From assembly GCA_001305115.1 (NCBI GenBank), contig BCAA01000003.1:62001-126000 (forward strand): a DNA stretch of 64,000 nucleotides, given 5' to 3'. The translations under genes and the position numbers were made by a program. This document shows, one piece after another, positions 43,729 to 54,334 of the stretch; the stretch's first letter is position 1; every line of letters begins with the position of its first letter. Source of the stretch: Clostridia bacterium UC5.1-1E11. Lineage in GTDB: Bacteria; Bacillota; Clostridia; Oscillospirales; Acutalibacteraceae. The notes under the pieces were generated by a model. It saw only the letters and a program-made list of their open reading frames with translations. It had not been told where the DNA came from and made no database searches.

Positions 43729-44667
43729 TTACTCCTTTGCCTCACCGAGCACTGCGCCCTGGTCGAGCCGGTGCCCACAGAGGAACTCTTTTCCACCCAT
43801 ACGTTTTCCGCCCTCATATTGGACAATCTCCAATTCCAAAGCGGTGTTGTCCCCACAGGCCACCACAAAACGATCTTTCCTGCGGGCAACTTCGCCTGGT
43901 GCACCGCCAAACCCCGGTACAACCGTTGCCCGGTGCACCTTTAGGCGTTTTTGACGGTAAACGGTTTCGGCAACCGGCCAGGGGGAAAGCCCACGCACTA
44001 AGTTGTGCAGCTCTCTTGCCGGGCGATTCCAATCGATTTTTCCAAGCTCTTTGGTCAACATGGAGGCATAACAGGTTTCTGCATCCCCCTGCGGTGTACG
44101 TTGAATCGTCCCTTCTGCAACGACCCTAAGGGTTTCAACAATCAATTCGGCCCCCATCTTTGCGAGGCGGTCGTGCAATTCCCCGGCTGTCTCCTCAGGC
44201 CCAATGGCTGTACGGGCCTTCAAAAGCATGTCGCCTGTGTCCAACCCTTCTGCCATATACATTGTGGTGACACCGGTCTCTGCGTCGCCGTTGAGCACCG
44301 ACCATTGGATGGGGGCTGCTCCGCGATACTTTGGGAGCAGAGAAGCATGCACATTGATGCAGCCATACGGCGGGATCTCTAAAATTTCTTTCGGGAGAAT
44401 TTTCCCATAAGCTACCACTACAATGCACTCTGGCTGCATTTCTCGAATCTGCTGCGCTGCCTCCTGCGTGCGCAATGTTGTTGGCTGATAAACCGGCAGA
44501 TTGTGCGCAAGCGCCAGCACCTTGACCGGCGGCGGCGTCATGGCATATCCTCTTCCTTTTGGCTTATCCGGCTGAGTAAACACAGCGCACACCTCGTGCC
44601 CTGCATCCAATAGACTTTGCAAGCATGGAACGGCAAAGTCCGGCGTTCCCATAAATAGAATCCGCAA
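43729..44667 (-). CDS. fmt: Methionyl-tRNA formyltransferase
   Basis: A 312-residue protein of normal length starting MRILFMGTPDFAVPCLQSLL. Catalytic Asn/His/Asp in GCINVHASLLPKYRGAAPIQ and EGLDTGDML; the C-terminal domain binds tRNA (KLGKIDWN-like, LGKIDWNRPARELHNLVRGL). It formylates initiator Met-tRNA. It is followed by the metallopeptidase and preceded by def. Confidence 0.96.
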   Translation of the reverse strand: MRILFMGTPDFAVPCLQSLLDAGHEVCAVFTQPDKPKGRGYAMTPPPVKVLALAHNLPVYQPTTLRTQEAAQQIREMQPECIVVVAYGKILPKEILEIPPYGCINVHASLLPKYRGAAPIQWSVLNGDAETGVTTMYMAEGLDTGDMLLKARTAIGPEETAGELHDRLAKMGAELIVETLRVVAEGTIQRTPQGDAETCYASMLTKELGKIDWNRPARELHNLVRGLSPWPVAETVYRQKRLKVHRATVVPGFGGAPGEVARRKDRFVVACGDNTALELEIVQYEGGKRMGGKEFLCGHRLDQGAVLGEAKE

Positions 44668-44693
44668 TTTTCATCATCCTATCCGTGGTGAGA

Positions 44694-45167
44694 TTACTGA
44701 AGCTTTTGCAGCTCCTCTGGGGAAAGCATCCGCACAACGTGGGATTTAAAGACCACGCCATTGAGATGATCGATCTCGTGGCAACATGCGGTCGCCAGCA
44801 GTTCTTCCCCTTCCAGTTCAAACGTTTTTCCCTCGCGATTTTGGGCGCGTACCAAAACACGCATTGGGCGCTTTGTGATCCCATATTGTCCTGGGAAGGA
44901 CAGGCATCCTTCGACGCACTCCTGTTCGCCGCTCTGTTCGACGATCTCCGGATTGACCATCTCAATCGGCCCGCTCCCCACGTCGATCACCACTATGCGG
45001 CGGCGGATGCCCACCTGGGGCGCTGCAAGGCCGACTCCATCCGCGGACTTCATGGTCTCGATCATGTCGTCCAACAGAATGCCCAATTTTTCGTCGAATT
45101 TATCGACGGGCCGGCAAACTTTTGTCAAGATTTCGTCCCCGTCTTTTACAATATTACGAATTGCCAT
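44694..45167 (-). CDS. def: Peptide deformylase
   Basis: A 157-residue protein; ATG 45167 (MAIRNIVKDGDEILTKVCRP) has GGAGGAATAAAA upstream. The three family motifs are present: GVGLAAPQVG, EGCLSFPGQ and CHEIDHLNG (metal ligands Cys and two His). It removes the formyl group added by Fmt. The gap to fmt is 27 bp. Confidence 0.96.
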   Translation of the reverse strand: MAIRNIVKDGDEILTKVCRPVDKFDEKLGILLDDMIETMKSADGVGLAAPQVGIRRRIVVIDVGSGPIEMVNPEIVEQSGEQECVEGCLSFPGQYGITKRPMRVLVRAQNREGKTFELEGEELLATACCHEIDHLNGVVFKSHVVRMLSPEELQKLQ

Positions 45168-45209
45168 TTTTATTCCTCCAATATCATACTCTTGCTTTTG
45201 AGCCGTCGT

Positions 45210-47658
45210 TTATAAGATCCTATCCGGATTGATGTCCGCAAAGGCGGTCACATCCCGAAACGTCCGTTCTTTTGCAAAGGCAATCAACAGCCGGGAAATC
45301 ATCTGGCGGAAACTCCGGCTGTTCCGGCATTTCACGATTAATTTATACCTATATTTATTGCTGACCTTGCCGATTAATGCGGGAGAAGGATTTAAAACCC
45401 GCATCGGCTCCTGCGGATATTCTGCTTGGGCCAAAGAACGCAACATTTGCAAAAAAGCTTCGCTTGCGCGTGCCACTTTTTCCTCATGTATACCGACAAA
45501 TCCCACCACACACAGGTCGGCGAACGGCGGATACAGCATCCCCTTGCGTACGGCAATTTCCCCCTCGTAAAAGGCAGGGTAATCCTGCCGGGCGGCTAAG
45601 GCGAGCACGGAATTTTCCGGTGTGAATGTTTGGATGATGGCTTCCCCTGCATATTGACCGCGCCCGGCCCGCCCGGCCACTTGGGTCAGTAGATCAAACG
45701 CGCGCTCATAGCTGCGGAAATCATCCCCATAAAGGGCCTGGTCTGCGGAGAGAACGCCCACCAGTGTCACATTTTCAAAATCCAATCCTTTTGCTACCAT
45801 CTGCGTGCCAACAATCACATCGTATTCCCCACGGGCAAAGCTCTGCAACTTTTCCTCATAGGCAAAGCGCGTCATCGCCACATCGGTATCAAGCCGCAAA
45901 ACACGCGCCTCCGGAAGAAGTTCCAACAATTGCTGTTCCGCCCTCTGCGTCCCGAATCCCGCGTAATGAACTTTGTCCGCATGGCAGGTTGGACACTCTG
46001 TGGAAAACGGCACCGAGTACCCGCAGTAATGGCACATCAAGCGCTGATTAGCCGCATGATAAGTCAAGGATATGCTGCAATTGGGACAAGTAACTACATT
46101 TCCACATGATTTGCAGGACACAAACGTATTGTAACCACGCCGGTTTAACAAAATGATGGACTGCTTATGAATTTTTATATTTTTTTCCAATTCTGCCAAC
46201 AGAGCACGGCTATAGATACTCTCATTTCCAGCCTCAAGCTCCCGGTTCATATCCACAAAACGAACCTGAGGAAGCCTTGCACCGCCATAGCGGCTGGGCA
46301 ACCGGTTAAATGTATAACGCCCTACCTGCGCAAAGTAATAGCTCTCAATCGATGGCGTCGCAGAAGCCAGCACCAAAAGCGCCTTATGGTATGCACATCG
46401 AAATTTTGCAACATCCCGCGCATGATAACGTGGCGAAGCTCCGATTTATAAGTGTGCTCCTGCTCTTCATCCATAACGACCAAGCCCAGGTGATCAAATG
46501 GTGCAAAACCGCGGACCGCGTTCCAACCGCGATGGAAACCTCTCCGCGGCGCACGCGTTTCCACTCGTCCAGCCGCTCAGAGAGCGATAGACCGCTGTGA
46601 AACACCGCTACACGCCGTCCATATCGCTGATGAAACCGCGCTAGACTTTGTGGAGTCAAAGAAATCTCCGGCACCATCACGATGGCCTGTTTTCCATCAG
46701 CAAGCACCTCATCGATCAACCGCATAAAGACCGAGGTCTTACCGCTTCCAGTCACCCCAAACAGCAGAGAAACACCGCCCATCCCTGAACGGTACTGCGC
46801 CAACAGGTGTTGATAAGCACTCTGTTGCTCATCTGAGAGAAGAAGCTCCTGCTGCACCACTGGATTTTGCACTTGGTCATATGGATTGCGGTAAATCTCC
46901 GTCTCGTAATAACAGGCTACGCCTTTTGTCACCAGGGTATTCACCACAGCAGGCGTGACCCCTGCAAAATAACAGACTTCCTTCAAAGACGCACTGCCGG
47001 CCTCCTGTAAAATCCGGCAGACTGCTCTTTGCTTGGGCGTCAATTTAGAAAGAGGCTCTTCATCGGTAAGGCGCACCATCTTCTGTGCCGCATCTTTAAT
47101 CTGCCGTACAGCAGCACCTGTCTTTTGCAAAAAACCACGTTTAAAGAGCTTTTCAGGAGCGGTGCTCTCCACCGGAAGTCCCGTCGCTTTCAATAGTTTT
47201 TCCCGCTCAACCGGCCTGGAACACCCTGCCAGATATTGCAGAACGGTTCGCTCTTCTACAGAAAACGTCTCCATTTCCTGCGCTTTTCCTTGCACCAAAG
47301 TGTACTCGGTCTTTAAGCGAACATTGATTCCCGCAGGAAGCAGAAGCTTCACCGCCTCAAATAACGTACAAAAACAACGATCCTTTAGCCAATAGACCAA
47401 CGAAATCGCTTCACTAGTAAGAAGCGGCGCTTCATCCAGCACCGCCACCACTTGTTTCATCTCGTTTTGGGTTTTCTTTTCCGGGGAAATCTCTAAAATC
47501 ATCGCCAGCCGTTGGGAATTTCCCGCGCCAAACGGCACCAACGCCCGACACCCTGGCTTCGCCTGCTCCAAAAGTGCTTCTGGAACGAGATAGTCAAACG
47601 TTCTGTCAAAGTGATAAGCGGTATTCTCTACCGCCACCCGTGCAAAAAGAATGGACAT
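45210..47658 (-). CDS. priA: Primosomal protein N' (replication restart helicase), two frameshifts
   Basis: ATG 47658 starts MSILFARVAVENTAYHFDRT and overlaps the rpoZ stop. Frame 1 includes Walker A GVTGSGKTSVFMRLI and runs to VGTRSAV. A short frame gives FAPFDHLGLVVMDEEQEHTY (DEEQ box, between breaks near 46505 and 46436). Frame 3 gives LASATPSIESYYFAQVGRYT, zinc-binding CKSCGNVVTCPNC and CHYCGYSVPFSTECPTC, and VGTQMVAKGLDFENVTLVGV to 45210. Each break needs one extra base, the first in a T-run. The intact protein would be about 816 residues. It reloads DnaB at stalled forks. Confidence 0.92.
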
Positions 47659-47879
47659 TACATTTCCAGATCATCATCGTTGGGTTCCGGGGTCTCGACG
47701 ATCTTAAATTTGTGTTCCGCATACTCTTCCAGAGCAAGGTCCACGGGTTTTTCGATTAAAATATCCCCCTTCTCTTCTGCTTCGCCAGCGATTTCGCGGG
47801 CGCGCTTTGCAATCCCCACTACAAAGGAATAGCGGCTCTGATTTGGGCCAAGGCTGGAATCTTCAATCGGTTTAATCAT
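47658..47879 (-). CDS. rpoZ: RNA polymerase omega subunit
   Basis: A 73-residue protein starting [20 protein letters not shown], with IAKRAREIAGEAEEKG and KPVDLALEEYAEHKFKIVE as in RpoZ. It overlaps gmk by 8 bp and priA by 1 bp, so it is in one operon. It stabilises the beta' subunit. Confidence 0.92.
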   Translation of the reverse strand: MIKPIEDSSLGPNQSRYSFVVGIAKRAREIAGEAEEKGDILIEKPVDLALEEYAEHKFKIVETPEPNDDDLEM

Positions 47880-48480
47880 GGTTCAGGACTCCTTCTATTG
47901 TATCGAAATTTCTGCGTTTGCTGTATTTCTCCGCACGGAGAATCTGCTGAATCGCCTCAACGGCGTTTTCAACCGTGTCGTTAATGACCACATAGTCATA
48001 CTCTTTCGCGTGTAAGATCTCCCCACGCGCTGCATCCAGACGCTTTTGAATCGCCTCTTCACTCTCTGTTCCGCGATCGCGCAAACGGCGTTCCAATTCC
48101 CGAATCGAAGGTGGTAGAATAAAAATCCCCACACAATCCGGACACTTCTGTTTGATCTGTGCGCCACCCTGAACCTCAATTTCCAGGATCACGTCGTTTC
48201 CTGTTTCCATCCAGTCGCGGATCGGCTTCTCCGGTGTACCGTAAAAATTCCCACAGTACTCAGCGCTTTCCAGCACTTCACCGCGCTCTCGCATACCAAG
48301 GAACTGTTCCCGCGTAACAAAATAGTAGTGTTGCCCATCCACTTCCCCTTCACGCGGTTTGCGTGTTGTGGCGGAGATGGAGAGCTTAATACTCGGGTCC
48401 CGCTGCAAAAGCATATGGAGAATCGTGTCCTTTCCTGCACCCGAAGGGCCGGAAAGTACAACCATCAATCCCTTAGTCAT
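47872..48480 (-). CDS. gmk: Guanylate kinase
   Basis: A 202-residue protein starting [20 protein letters not shown] at ATG 48480; a longer frame to 48525 lies within remA. P-loop [13 protein letters not shown]-binding [20 protein letters not shown] and the [12 protein letters not shown] segment are complete. It makes GDP from GMP and ATP. It overlaps remA by 8 bp. Confidence 0.96.
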   Translation of the reverse strand: MTKGLMVVLSGPSGAGKDTILHMLLQRDPSIKLSISATTRKPREGEVDGQHYYFVTREQFLGMRERGEVLESAEYCGNFYGTPEKPIRDWMETGNDVILEIEVQGGAQIKQKCPDCVGIFILPPSIRELERRLRDRGTESEEAIQKRLDAARGEILHAKEYDYVVINDTVENAVEAIQQILRAEKYSKRRNFDTIEGVLNHD

Positions 48481-48751
48481 CTTCGTCGAGCTCCTCCTCG
48501 TCCTCAAGGTCCTCATCGCGGTCATTCAGGCGGTTTGCAACCGTCTCCGGCTGCACCGCAGAAAGAATCACATGGTCGCTATCGGTCACAATCACCGCAC
48601 GGGTGCGGCGTCCATAGGTTGCGTCAATCAAAGAGCCGCGCTCTTTGGCATCCTGAATGATACGCTTGATTGGCGCAGACTCAGGGCTGACGATGGCAAC
48701 CAGCCGGTTTGCAGAAACCATATTGCCAAAGCCGATGTTGATGAGCTTCAT
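48473..48751 (-). CDS. remA: RemA/DUF370 regulator
   Basis: A 92-residue protein; ATG 48751 ([20 protein letters not shown]) follows AGGAGG. The DUF370 core [20 protein letters not shown] and [20 protein letters not shown] is complete, with an acidic C-tail ([14 protein letters not shown]) that is longer than in Bacillus. RemA is a DNA-wrapping regulator of matrix genes in Bacillus. The order yicC-remA-gmk-rpoZ is the conserved Firmicutes one. Confidence 0.93.
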   Translation of the reverse strand: MKLINIGFGNMVSANRLVAIVSPESAPIKRIIQDAKERGSLIDATYGRRTRAVIVTDSDHVILSAVQPETVANRLNDRDEDLEDEEELDEDD

Positions 48752-48778
48752 GTTGAAAATGCCTCCTATCGCCAATCT

Positions 48779-49657
48779 TTATTCAATGTTTTGAATCTGT
48801 TCCCGAATTTTTTCGATCTCTGCCTTGATATCCACCACCAGATAGGCGATCTGTGAATCCACCGCCTTAGACCCAATGGTGTTTGCCTCTCGGTTCATCT
48901 CCTGCACCAGGAAATCCAGCTTACGGCCCACCGGCTCGGCAGATTCCAACATCTGGTGCATTTGATCGAAATGGCTGCGCAGCCGGACAGTCTCTTCTGC
49001 TACTGCAACTTTATCCGCAAAAATCGCCGCCTCGGTTAAAATCCGCTGCTCGTCAATCTTGGCATCCGCCAACATCTCCTCCAACCGGGCCTGGAGTTTT
49101 TGCTGGTATTCCAACACCGTCTGTGGAGAGCGTTCTTCGATCTGGTCGACCAACCGAAGGATTCGCTCTGCATGGGAGATCACGTCTTCTTTCATGCGTT
49201 GGCCTTCCCGCTCGCGCATGGCAAGGAAGGACTCCATCGCACAATCCGCCCCCTTTTGGACCACTGCCCATATCGCATCCTCGTCCTCCGGCGCTTTATG
49301 CACGGAAAAAATCTCTGAATATCGGGATACCGTACTTACCGAGAGATCATCCCGCAAGTTATAGCGCTCCGCCAGTTCATGCAGCGCATGGACATATCCC
49401 GCCGCCAGGGAATGATTCACCTGCACCTGAGCATCTGCATCCTCCAAAGTCTCGATGGATACATACACATCCACCTTCCCACGCGAAACCCGTTCCTGCA
49501 AATACCCCTTGAGCCGCTCTTCCAGAAACCCATATCCACGGGTAATTCGGGAAGAGAATTCGAAATAACGGTGGTTCACCGATTTGATCTCCACCGTAAT
49601 CTGCCGCCCCTCAACGACCCCTTCGAACCGGCCGTAGCCGGTCATGCTTTTGATCAC
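48779..49657 (-). CDS. yicC: YicC-family endoribonuclease-like protein
   Basis: A 292-residue protein of usual length; the start is a GTG at 49657 (reading VIKSMTGYGRFEGVVEGRQI). Conserved EIKSVNHRYFEFSSR, KVDVYVSIE and the C-terminal DUF1732 segment (MHQMLESAEPVGRKLDFLVQ, EANTIGSKA). YicC proteins act on small RNAs in Escherichia coli (established). First gene of the remA-gmk-rpoZ-priA operon. Confidence 0.93.
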   Translation of the reverse strand: MIKSMTGYGRFEGVVEGRQITVEIKSVNHRYFEFSSRITRGYGFLEERLKGYLQERVSRGKVDVYVSIETLEDADAQVQVNHSLAAGYVHALHELAERYNLRDDLSVSTVSRYSEIFSVHKAPEDEDAIWAVVQKGADCAMESFLAMREREGQRMKEDVISHAERILRLVDQIEERSPQTVLEYQQKLQARLEEMLADAKIDEQRILTEAAIFADKVAVAEETVRLRSHFDQMHQMLESAEPVGRKLDFLVQEMNREANTIGSKAVDSQIAYLVVDIKAEIEKIREQIQNIE

Positions 49658-49741
49658 ATTATCATCTCAATTCAACTGGCAATTCTCTGCCGTTTTCTTG
49701 TTTTTTCGGCCTCGGAAGGCCTTTTTTCATAAGTATTCTTA

Positions 49742-49770
49742 TTTTAACAGTTTCCCTATCAGCTTGTCAA
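49742..49770 (-). promoter_or_regulatory. Promoter of the yicC-remA-gmk operon
   Basis: TTGACA and TTAAAA (then T) with a 17-bp spacer on the minus strand, about 85 bp before yicC. The leader contains a short hairpin (GGCCT cgg AAGGCC near 49712-49725). The remainder of the gene-free stretch 49658-50048 shows only the terminator at 49945. Confidence 0.75.
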
Positions 49771-49944
49771 GGAAAACACTGGGAATCTTCTTGCCATGCC
49801 ATAATCTCAAAATAAAAACAGCCTGTTCGGGGAAGGGATGACTACTATTTCTTCTTTTGCATATATCCTGTGGGAACAGATTCTTCCCTCTCTTTTTTAT
49901 GGGCAATATAAGTTTACATATGGCAAAAGACGCATAAACACAGA

Positions 49945-49985
49945 AAAAGCGGGACTTCCTCTGTAGAAAGAAGATTCCCGCTTTT
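49945..49985 (-). terminator. Terminator of the thiamine operon
   Basis: AAAAGCGGGA / TCCCGCTTTT stem with an inner CTTC/GAAG extension; the minus strand continues TTTTTCTG. It is 63 bp after the HAD gene. Confidence 0.75.
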
Positions 49986-50048
49986 ACTCTCCATATCGAA
50001 CTCTTACACCATCTCTAGGATCGATGGCGCGCCCATTCCGTAGCCTCT

Positions 50049-50699
50049 CTACAAGAGTTCTTCAAAGCTACGGATATAAACGTCCGCCAACTTTTTCAAT
50101 TCCCCTTGCGTACTTCCAGAACAAGCATCGTATACGCCAACCGTATGCATGCCGGCTGTGCGTGCCCCCTGAATTCCGGGGAGTATATCCTCAAATACCA
50201 CACAGCTTTCTGGCAAAACATCCAATTTTTTCGCTGCCAATAAGTAGACATCGGGGAATCCCTTTCCCCTGCTGGTTTCCTCCGTCGATGCTATTGCACC
50301 AAACCATCCTTCAATTCCATGGTGGCACAAAGCGGGCCAATAAAGCTCTTTTGGCAGCGCCGTCGCTATTGCCAGCACAATCCCCTGCCCGCGCAACTTC
50401 TCTAAGTAGTCCCGTGCGCCAGGTTTCATCTGGATAATATTTCCATACCGATAGATCGCCATTCTGTTCCACTCTGCCACAATTTCCTCCGGAGTCTCCG
50501 GAAAGTGAAACCGCTCCTTGGCATAAGCCGCTGCATCGAGAAACCCCATCGAAGCGATGCACTCGCAATATCCATCCGGTACGGTTAAGCCGCGCTTCTG
50601 CAAGAACTCCTCGTCGATTTCCTCCCAGACATGCAGCGAATCGAGCAAAGTCCCGTCCAGATCGAAAATGGCTGCCTGTACGTTTTCAATCCCCATCAT
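50049..50699 (-). CDS. HAD-superfamily phosphatase in the thiamine operon
   Basis: A 216-residue protein. HAD motif I is [10 protein letters not shown], motif II is in [10 protein letters not shown], and motifs III/IV are [14 protein letters not shown] and [18 protein letters not shown]: a beta-phosphoglucomutase/YqaB-like HAD. It starts at ATG 50699, overlapping the thiC stop (ATGATG). Its location after thiD-thiC suggests a phosphatase acting on a thiamine intermediate such as HMP-P or thiamine phosphate (inference). Confidence 0.85.
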   Translation of the reverse strand: MMGIENVQAAIFDLDGTLLDSLHVWEEIDEEFLQKRGLTVPDGYCECIASMGFLDAAAYAKERFHFPETPEEIVAEWNRMAIYRYGNIIQMKPGARDYLEKLRGQGIVLAIATALPKELYWPALCHHGIEGWFGAIASTEETSRGKGFPDVYLLAAKKLDVLPESCVVFEDILPGIQGARTAGMHTVGVYDACSGSTQGELKKLADVYIRSFEELL

Positions 50700-52015
50700 T
50701 TCTTAATCTCGCTTTGCAGAATCTCAACGCTCTCCCCGCTGAGAATGCGGTTGGTTGTGCGGACTGCACACATCTTGCCGCACATCGAGCAGCTGTGCTT
50801 ATCGGAGGCCGGAACACTCTCATAATAGGCCTTGGCTTTCTCCCCATCGATTGCCAGTCGGAACTGCTCCTCCCAATTAAAGCGCTGGCGGGCTTCTGCC
50901 ATAGCATCGTCTTGCTTGCGCGCCCCGCGTACCCCTTTCGCGATGTCCGCCGCATGAGCCGCAATCTTAGATGCGACAATCCCCTCGCGCACGTCGGAGA
51001 GATCCGGCAAACGCAGGTGTTCCGCCGGGGTCACATAACACAGAAAATCCGCCCCATTTGCTGCTGCAATCGCGCCGCCGATCGCCGATGTAATATGATC
51101 GTATCCCGGAGCAATATCGGTCACCAGCGGCCCCAACACATAGAACGGGGCTCCGTGGCAAAGGCGTTTTTCCATCTTCATGTTGGCTGCAATCTCATCC
51201 ATGGCCATATGGCCTGGCCCCTCTACCATCACCTGTACGTCTTTCTCCCAAGCGCGCTGGGTCAGATTTCCCAATTCGATCAGTTCGCCAATCTGCCCCG
51301 CATCGGTCGCATCGTCCAGGCAACCGGGGCGAAGCGCATCCCCCAAACTGATGGTCACGTCGTATTCCCGCAGGATATCCATCACTTCGTCGTAGTATTC
51401 ATAGAAGGGGTTTTCGTTTCCAGTCATCTTCATCCAGGCAAACAACAAGGAACCGCCGCGAGACACGATATTCATCTTCCGTTTGGAACGCTCAAAACCT
51501 TCCACTGCACGGCGATTGATGCCTGCGTGGATGGTCATAAAGTCCACCCCCTCTTCCGCATGGGCGCGCACAACCTTGAGAAAATCTTGCGCTGTCATAT
51601 CCATCAGGTCCTTTTCCAGGTAGCCAATGGCATCGTAAACCGGGACGGTCCCAATCATTGCAGGGGAATATTCGATCAGTTTTTCGCGGAATTCACGCGT
51701 CTTCCCATAGTTACTCAAATCCATGATGGCTTCCGCACCGAATTGCACCGCCAGCTGAACTTTCTGCATTTCTGCACAATAGTCGGCGCAATCGCCGGAA
51801 ATCCCCAAATTCACATTGATTTTTGTCCGCAACCCCTCGCCCACTCCATTCGGGTTCAGAGACTTGTGCCGTACATTTGCGGGAATGATTACCCGCCCTG
51901 CCGCCACCAGAGGAAGAAGTTCTTCCTCCGTATACCCTTCTTTTTGTGCTACAACAGAAAGTTCTTTGGTAACAATTCCTTTTTTCGCTGCTTCCATTTG
52001 CGTCTTATATTCCAT
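50696..52015 (-). CDS. thiC: Phosphomethylpyrimidine synthase ThiC
   Basis: A 439-residue protein; ATG 52015 ([20 protein letters not shown]) follows AAGGAGACAG. Signature segments: [60 protein letters not shown] and the cluster-binding C-terminus [12 protein letters not shown] (non-canonical radical SAM). It converts AIR to HMP-P. Second gene of the TPP-riboswitch operon. The antisense frame at 50714-52111 is a shadow. Confidence 0.97.
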   Translation of the reverse strand: MEYKTQMEAAKKGIVTKELSVVAQKEGYTEEELLPLVAAGRVIIPANVRHKSLNPNGVGEGLRTKINVNLGISGDCADYCAEMQKVQLAVQFGAEAIMDLSNYGKTREFREKLIEYSPAMIGTVPVYDAIGYLEKDLMDMTAQDFLKVVRAHAEEGVDFMTIHAGINRRAVEGFERSKRKMNIVSRGGSLLFAWMKMTGNENPFYEYYDEVMDILREYDVTISLGDALRPGCLDDATDAGQIGELIELGNLTQRAWEKDVQVMVEGPGHMAMDEIAANMKMEKRLCHGAPFYVLGPLVTDIAPGYDHITSAIGGAIAAANGADFLCYVTPAEHLRLPDLSDVREGIVASKIAAHAADIAKGVRGARKQDDAMAEARQRFNWEEQFRLAIDGEKAKAYYESVPASDKHSCSMCGKMCAVRTTNRILSGESVEILQSEIKK

Positions 52016-52028
52016 GTTTCTGTCTCCT

Positions 52029-52844
52029 TTATTCAATCTCCGCGCCATTGGTCAAACCGTTCCTATAGACGTCGTAAAAATGGTTGGTGGGGCCATATCC
52101 CTTTCCAATAGACAACGCGTGGCGAATCGCCATGGTGACATAAGCTTTTGCACGTTCTACCGCGACCGGCATCTCCAATCCCAACGCTAGATTTGCGGCA
52201 ATTGCGGAGGAATAGGTACATCCAGTGCCATGGGTGTTCTTGGTTGGAATTCGTTCCGCGGTATAGTGGTGTATCTGTTTTCCATCAAATAGCACGTCCA
52301 CCGCGTCCCCCTGTGCATGGCCGCCCTTGACCAATACCCCTTTCGGCCCCATCGCCTGAATTCGCCGGGCAGCCTCTTCCATCTCTTCGATAGAGCGGAT
52401 GGAACATCCTGCGATTTTTTCTGCTTCCGGAATGTTCGGCGTCAGAAGTGTAGCCAACGGGAGGACTGTTTGAATTAGCCGATCTACCGAACAAGGGTCC
52501 ATGAGCGGACATCCGTTTTTGGCATACATCACAGGATCAATCACCACATGTTCCGGCCGATACTCCCGTAGCTTTTCTGCCACCGCTTCCATGCACGGCG
52601 GCTGGGAAAGCATTCCCACCTTGACTGCATCCGGCCGGATATCCTCAAACACCGCATCGATCTGCTGGCGAATCACATCCGGGGACACATCCTCAATGGC
52701 GATGACACGGCTGGTATTCTCCGCTACAACGGAGACGATCACACTCATCCCATAGACACCGTGCGCGGAAAAAGTCTTTAAGTCCGCCTGAATTCCTGCT
52801 CCGCCACTGCAATCCGAGCCGGCGATTGTCAATGCTTTTTTCAA
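52029..52844 (-). CDS. thiD: Hydroxymethylpyrimidine/phosphomethylpyrimidine kinase
   Basis: A 271-residue protein; the start is TTG 52844 after AAAGGAAGGATG, reading [21 protein letters not shown] longer frame to 52943 crosses the riboswitch terminator. [44 protein letters not shown] and the anion hole [20 protein letters not shown] are complete. It phosphorylates HMP-P to HMP-PP. First gene of the operon, 13 bp before thiC. Confidence 0.95.
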   Translation of the reverse strand: MKKALTIAGSDCSGGAGIQADLKTFSAHGVYGMSVIVSVVAENTSRVIAIEDVSPDVIRQQIDAVFEDIRPDAVKVGMLSQPPCMEAVAEKLREYRPEHVVIDPVMYAKNGCPLMDPCSVDRLIQTVLPLATLLTPNIPEAEKIAGCSIRSIEEMEEAARRIQAMGPKGVLVKGGHAQGDAVDVLFDGKQIHHYTAERIPTKNTHGTGCTYSSAIAANLALGLEMPVAVERAKAYVTMAIRHALSIGKGYGPTNHFYDVYRNGLTNGAEIE

Positions 52845-52898
52845 CAGACATCCTTCCTTTCTTTCGGCCGTTCGCCCCCTGTTCGTGAAAACAGGCAC

Positions 52899-52924
52899 AA
52901 AAAACGCCTGCCTCCCGGCAAGCG
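52899..52924 (-). terminator. Attenuator terminator of the TPP riboswitch
   Basis: CGCTTGCC ggga GGCAGGCG followed by six U on the minus strand, between the aptamer and thiD. It should form when TPP is bound. Confidence 0.75.
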
Positions 52925-52949
52925 CTCCCATTCCAATCTTCATTGGCTT

Positions 52950-53036
52950 TGCTTCCCTACGACAGTATTAACCGACAGGTTCTAAGGGTCAGGTTTTACC
53001 TTCTCAACCGCAAAAGCAGTTCCCCCGCAAACGTCC
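52950..53036 (-). ncRNA. TPP (thiamine) riboswitch
   Basis: On the minus strand: CGGGGGAACTGC near the start, TTGAGA, then ACCCTTAGAACCTGTC and TAATACTGTCGTAGGGA. This is the THI-box order (GGGG..., CTGAGA-like, ACCCTT-GAACCTG, CAGCGTAGGGA-like) with closing stem. It lies between a strong promoter and the thiD-thiC operon and is followed by a terminator, so it represses by premature termination when TPP is plentiful. Confidence 0.88.
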
Positions 53037-53060
53037 ATATTTCATTTTCTTTTGATAAAG

Positions 53061-53089
53061 ATTATAGCACCACTGACAGTTTCTGTCAA
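53061..53089 (-). promoter_or_regulatory. Promoter of the thiD-thiC operon
   Basis: TTGACA and TATAAT with a 17-bp spacer on the minus strand, about 25 bp before the riboswitch. Confidence 0.85.
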
Positions 53090-53177
53090 TGAAAGGCGGT
53101 CTTTCTTTAGGACAAGTTTCATGCTATAATAACTATGTATATTTCATTTGAAAGGATTGATGAATCAGGGGGAATTT

Positions 53178-53306
53178 ATGCTTTTTTACGGAATCCCTCT
53201 GTCCTTTCTTGCAGCCCGCGTCCTAGGCGCGGAAGCCTCAACTCAAGTTCCAATCCTTTCACAGAAAGAGGACATTTATGAAACAGGTGACCATCGGCTT
53301 AAATGA
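53178..53306 (+). CDS. Possible 42-residue leader ORF overlapping the RluA-family gene
   Basis: ATG 53178 follows CAGGGGGAATTT and starts MLFYGIPLSFLAARVLGAEA; it ends at TGA 53304-53306, 29 bp inside the downstream gene. A TATAAT at 53125-53130 is a likely -10. The good ribosome site and overlap fit translational coupling, but no homology is recognised and it could be chance. Confidence 0.35.
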   Translation: MLFYGIPLSFLAARVLGAEASTQVPILSQKEDIYETGDHRLK

Positions 53307-54239
53307 TGCAGGCCAACGGCTTGATAAATTTCTAACAAAAACATATCCTAATTTGCCGCAATCCATGATGTACAAAAGTATCCGAAAAAAGGACATCAAG
53401 TGCAACGGAAAACGCTGCGAAATATCCACCCGGCTGTCTGCGGGGGATGTGCTAACTATGTATCTAAAAGACGAATTTTTCCAACAAGCACCAAAAGAAT
53501 ACGATTTTCTGAAAGCGCCCAATCAGTTAAACATTCTATATGAGGATGAAAATCTGATGCTGTTGGATAAAAAACCCGGTCTGATTGTGCATCCAGATGA
53601 GCACTATCATTTCGATTCTTTGATTGCGCGGGTGCAACATTATCTCTATGAGAAAGGGGAATTTAAGCCGGAAAATGAAGCGTCTTTTGCCCCTGCATTG
53701 ATTAATCGAATCGACCGCAACACCGGCGGTATTGTGATGGCGGCTAAAAATGCAGAAACTTTGCGCATTATGAACGAAAAGGTCAAACAACGGGAACTCA
53801 CAAAACTGTACCTCTGCATTGTCCATGGGCATATGCCTAAGCGTGAGGAAACCTTAGAAGGTTTTTTAGAAAAAACGAGAGCCAAAACCGAGTCTATATA
53901 TCCCGGCGTCCTACCAGCGATACCAAAAGCATTCGGACACGCTACCGTGTATTGGCCGAGCGTGCGCGGTATAGCCTGCTGGAGGTTGAGCTTTTGACTG
54001 GACGTACGCACCAAATTCGGGCGCATCTTGCTTCTATTGGGCATCCCCTTGCCGGCGATGGGAAATATGGAACCAATGCCATCAACAAAGACTGTGGTTT
54101 TAAATACCAAGCATTGTATTCCTATAAACTACGTTTTCATTTTTCAACCCCTGCCGGTATTCTGGAATATTTGAATGGGCAAACCTTCGAAGCAAAACAG
54201 ATTTGGTTCCTTGATGATTTCTATCGCTGGCCAGACTAG
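53278..54239 (+). CDS. RluA-family pseudouridine synthase, one frameshift
   Basis: ATG 53278 ([20 protein letters not shown]) follows GAAAGAGGAC. An S4 domain covers residues 1-60 ([20 protein letters not shown]). Catalytic region: [31 protein letters not shown] (Asp in RIDRNTGG, replacing the more usual RLDRDTSG). The frame changes near 53905-53945; the second frame reads [20 protein letters not shown] and [11 protein letters not shown] to 54239. One lost base joins them into about 320 residues. The exact uridine target cannot be told. Confidence 0.88.
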
Positions 54240-54334
54240 GCGGCTTTCTCTTAGTAAAGCATTTCGTCCGGTTTAACCGGATATTTTGAGGAGTAGGTTG
54301 TAGCTTCTTTATATTGTTGTGAGGAGAATGGGAT

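Noticed and set aside
50714-52111. 465-codon open frame on the plus strand
   Set aside because: Antisense to thiC, which is unmistakable; the frame has no family signature or start signal.
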